This document shows, one piece after another, positions 4,888-6,311 of a stretch of DNA of 6,311 bases. The notes under the pieces were generated by a model that saw only the letters and a program-made list of their open reading frames with translations, was not told where the DNA came from and searched no databases. Position numbers and translations under genes: made by a program. The stretch comes from Clostridium cavendishii DSM 21758. GTDB taxonomy: Bacteria > Bacillota > Clostridia > Clostridiales > Clostridiaceae. How positions within the stretch are numbered: the stretch's first letter is position 1; every line of letters starts with the position of its first letter. Where the stretch lies: the NCBI RefSeq assembly GCF_900141845.1, contig NZ_FQZB01000036.1:1-6311 (forward strand), written 5' to 3'.

Positions 4888-5697
4888 TTAACTATTCAGT
4901 ATATTAACTAACTTTTCTACTATAGCAGTTCCTAATTTAAAATGTCCAAGAGAGTTTAAATGAACTCCATCACCGACTTCATTACTATTATTAAAAGCTC
5001 CTTTATAATACAATTGAATATGATCTATATTTAAAGGATCTATATCAGTCAATTTGTTTCCTTCAATAGTATATGATTTTATACTTGGATATTTATTGGC
5101 TACTTCTAATACCGAATTTCTTATATAAGGTAAATTTAAATAAGGATATTCTGGATAAACTTTTTCAAAAGATGTACCTACTATATTTTTTCGCTTTGCA
5201 TTCTCATCTCTCCAAGCCATTGTTGGACTAAGAATATTGATTACTTTTACATTAGGCCATCTTTGCTTTAATATTTTGTATATATTTTCTATTCCATCAC
5301 GAGTTGACTCTGCGCTCATACCATTTGCAATATCATTTCCACCAGCTAGAATAATAAGATAATCAGCCTTAAAGTAATATCCTTTCTCTGCAGCATCTAA
5401 ATAATCTGTCAATTGCCCAGATAAAGATAAATTACCATTCATCTTATTAGAAAATGTTGCGCCTCCTCTTGCCCAATTTGTTGTTTGAGCTCCATTTTTC
5501 CTTAATTCAGTCACCCATGTACTATATGATGCAGGAGAATTTGTATCATAGTTCCATTCGCTAGACAACGAATCTCCTATAATAGCAAATTTTTTCCCAT
5601 CTAGTAAAGACGATGCTTTTACCTGTATCGTGTTCTGAAAAAAGATAACAGAAAATAATACTGTTAATGATAATATTATTGATAATATTTTTTTCAT
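4888..5697 (-). CDS. Secreted SGNH/GDSL-family hydrolase
   Basis: This 269-residue esterase-type hydrolase is exported. Residues 1-28 form a Sec signal peptide: KK, a long hydrophobic core, and a likely cut after VKA (26-28). The SGNH blocks are complete: IIGDSLS with the nucleophile Ser43 (block I), GG at 78-79 (block II), GGND at 119-122 with oxyanion Asn121 (block III), and DGVH with Asp243 and His246 (block V). Members remove acyl groups from polysaccharides, peptidoglycan, lipids or esters; the substrate here is unknown, but secretion beside a wall-binding protein suggests a cell-envelope or extracellular glycan. The start is ATG at 5695-5697, with AAGGAG 7 nt upstream. An in-frame TTG two codons earlier (5703) sits almost on the ribosome binding site and is unlikely. 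It lies 92 bp downstream of the 3D-domain gene on the same strand with no evident terminator between. Confidence 0.9.
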   Translation of the reverse strand: MKKILSIILSLTVLFSVIFFQNTIQVKASSLLDGKKFAIIGDSLSSEWNYDTNSPASYSTWVTELRKNGAQTTNWARGGATFSNKMNGNLSLSGQLTDYLDAAEKGYYFKADYLIILAGGNDIANGMSAESTRDGIENIYKILKQRWPNVKVINILSPTMAWRDENAKRKNIVGTSFEKVYPEYPYLNLPYIRNSVLEVANKYPSIKSYTIEGNKLTDIDPLNIDHIQLYYKGAFNNSNEVGDGVHLNSLGHFKLGTAIVEKLVNILNS

Positions 5698-5789
5698 ATA
5701 CAAACTCCTTTTTAATTACTTAAGGTTTACTATACATACTTTAATAAAATTAAAACACATATTTTATATTAACACTTACATTCTAAAAA

Positions 5790-6311
5790 TTATTCTACAA
5801 TGTATGCATCAAAATATCGTCTACCTACATCTAAGGCTGCTTTATGATTAGATTTAAATATATCTATTTTATATACGTCTCCAACCTTTTTAATTGCACC
5901 GCCTCGATCTTCAACTACATAACAATTATTACCAGTATATCCTGGTATAACAATTTTAGTACCAAATCCTAACTCTGTTGGAGCTGCTATTGTAATACCA
6001 TCACGTGGCTCTTTTCCAGATGCAGTTCTACCACCACCACAGCTATTACATGGGCAATATCCTGTGATTTCAACTCTTATTTTTCTACATTCTGCTCCAC
6101 TACTTGACAAATATCTACCATCAACAAGACCTGTTTTCATAGCACCATCTTGTCCTAAATAATAATTTTTTCCATCTATGCTTTGCCATCCTGTCTGCAT
6201 TCCACCTTTTGCATCAAAATGATACCATGAACCTTTTATTTGTGCCCAGCCTGCACCTTGCATCTCTCCATTATCTTTTAAATAATAAAAAGTTCCATCT
6301 ATTTTTTGCCA
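5790..6311 (-). CDS. Wall-binding-repeat and 3D-domain protein (5' end outside the window)
   Basis: The visible 173 residues are the C-terminal part of a secreted cell-surface protein; the frame is open to the window edge, so the internal ATG at 6263 is not the start. Residues 1-72 contain tandem repeats of about 20 residues (GW...IDG..YYL...G.M.TG) of the glucan/choline-binding type that attach proteins to wall polymers. Residues 79-173 are a 3D domain, a double-psi beta-barrel related to MltA-type lytic transglycosylases and spore/resuscitation hydrolases. Landmarks are GYCPCNSCGG (84-93), TASG (96-99), VVEDRGGAIK (132-141), KIDIF (148-152) and GRRYFDAYIV at the end. The likely role is peptidoglycan cleavage. 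Asp135 and Asp150 are two of the family's three aspartates; the first position, often AxDP, reads AAP (109-111). The signal peptide and any other domain lie outside the window. It precedes the SGNH gene and may share its transcript. Confidence 0.88.
   Translation of the reverse strand, partial: WQKIDGTFYYLKDNGEMQGAGWAQIKGSWYHFDAKGGMQTGWQSIDGKNYYLGQDGAMKTGLVDGRYLSSSGAECRKIRVEITGYCPCNSCGGGRTASGKEPRDGITIAAPTELGFGTKIVIPGYTGNNCYVVEDRGGAIKKVGDVYKIDIFKSNHKAALDVGRRYFDAYIVE
6096..6311 (-). repeat. Coding repeats of the wall-binding module
   Basis: About three and a half imperfect units of 20-21 codons are visible, with tryptophans at residues 1, 22 and 42 of the partial protein and Y/F pairs (FYY, WYHF, NYY) at constant offset. 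The last unit degenerates into LVDGRYLSSSG before the 3D domain. The array continues past the window edge, so its total copy number is unknown. Divergence between units is high, so this is protein-level rather than recent DNA-level repetition. Confidence 0.75.

Noticed and set aside
5704..5789. Promoter for the SGNH gene (TATAGT in the spacer)
   Set aside because: The -10-like hexamer has no convincing -35 at 16-18 nt; co-transcription with the upstream 3D-domain gene is equally plausible.

Overview
The window looks like chromosomal DNA of a low-GC Gram-positive anaerobe, most likely Clostridium sensu stricto. Grounds: very AT-rich sequence with A/T-ending codons, strong AGGAGG-type ribosome binding sites, a SAM-I (S-box) riboswitch with a transcription-terminator expression platform, a sigma/anti-sigma pair with a DUF4179-type anti-sigma factor, and a secreted protein joining glucan/choline-binding-type repeats to a 3D domain. 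The species cannot be fixed from the sequence.

Left edge (1-457): the last 33 codons of an unidentified plus-strand gene end at 102. Facing it on the minus strand is a complete S-box unit: promoter (327-356), SAM-I aptamer (186-296), and a terminator hairpin (118-146) with a competing antiterminator that can be drawn base by base. No minus-strand gene start is visible downstream of the terminator. Read-through at low SAM would therefore run antisense into the plus-strand gene, the arrangement known for the Clostridium acetobutylicum ubiG-mccB-mccA-luxS operon. This is the most interesting element of the window.

458-2181 (minus): a two-gene regulatory operon. An ECF-type sigma-70 factor is followed after 1 nt by its probable membrane anti-sigma factor. 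Upstream lies a sequence resembling an ECF promoter (GAGAAC, 17 nt, CGTC), which suggests autoregulation. 2182-2421 holds no recognisable gene.

2422-4808: a minus-strand flavin-binding split-barrel protein (NimA/pyridoxamine-phosphate-oxidase-like) with its own terminator. Divergent from it is a plus-strand TetR-family regulator followed by a ten-helix DMT/EamA transporter. The TetR-transporter pair has a near-consensus promoter with an imperfect palindrome at the predicted start site, the usual layout of a self-repressed efflux cassette, and ends at a clear terminator.

4888-6311 (minus): two secreted cell-surface proteins in tandem. The upstream one is a 5'-truncated wall-binding-repeat plus 3D-domain protein, probably peptidoglycan-lytic. 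The downstream one is an SGNH/GDSL hydrolase with a signal peptide. No terminator is evident between them, so they may be co-transcribed.

No tRNA, rRNA, CRISPR array, insertion sequence or phage gene was seen.
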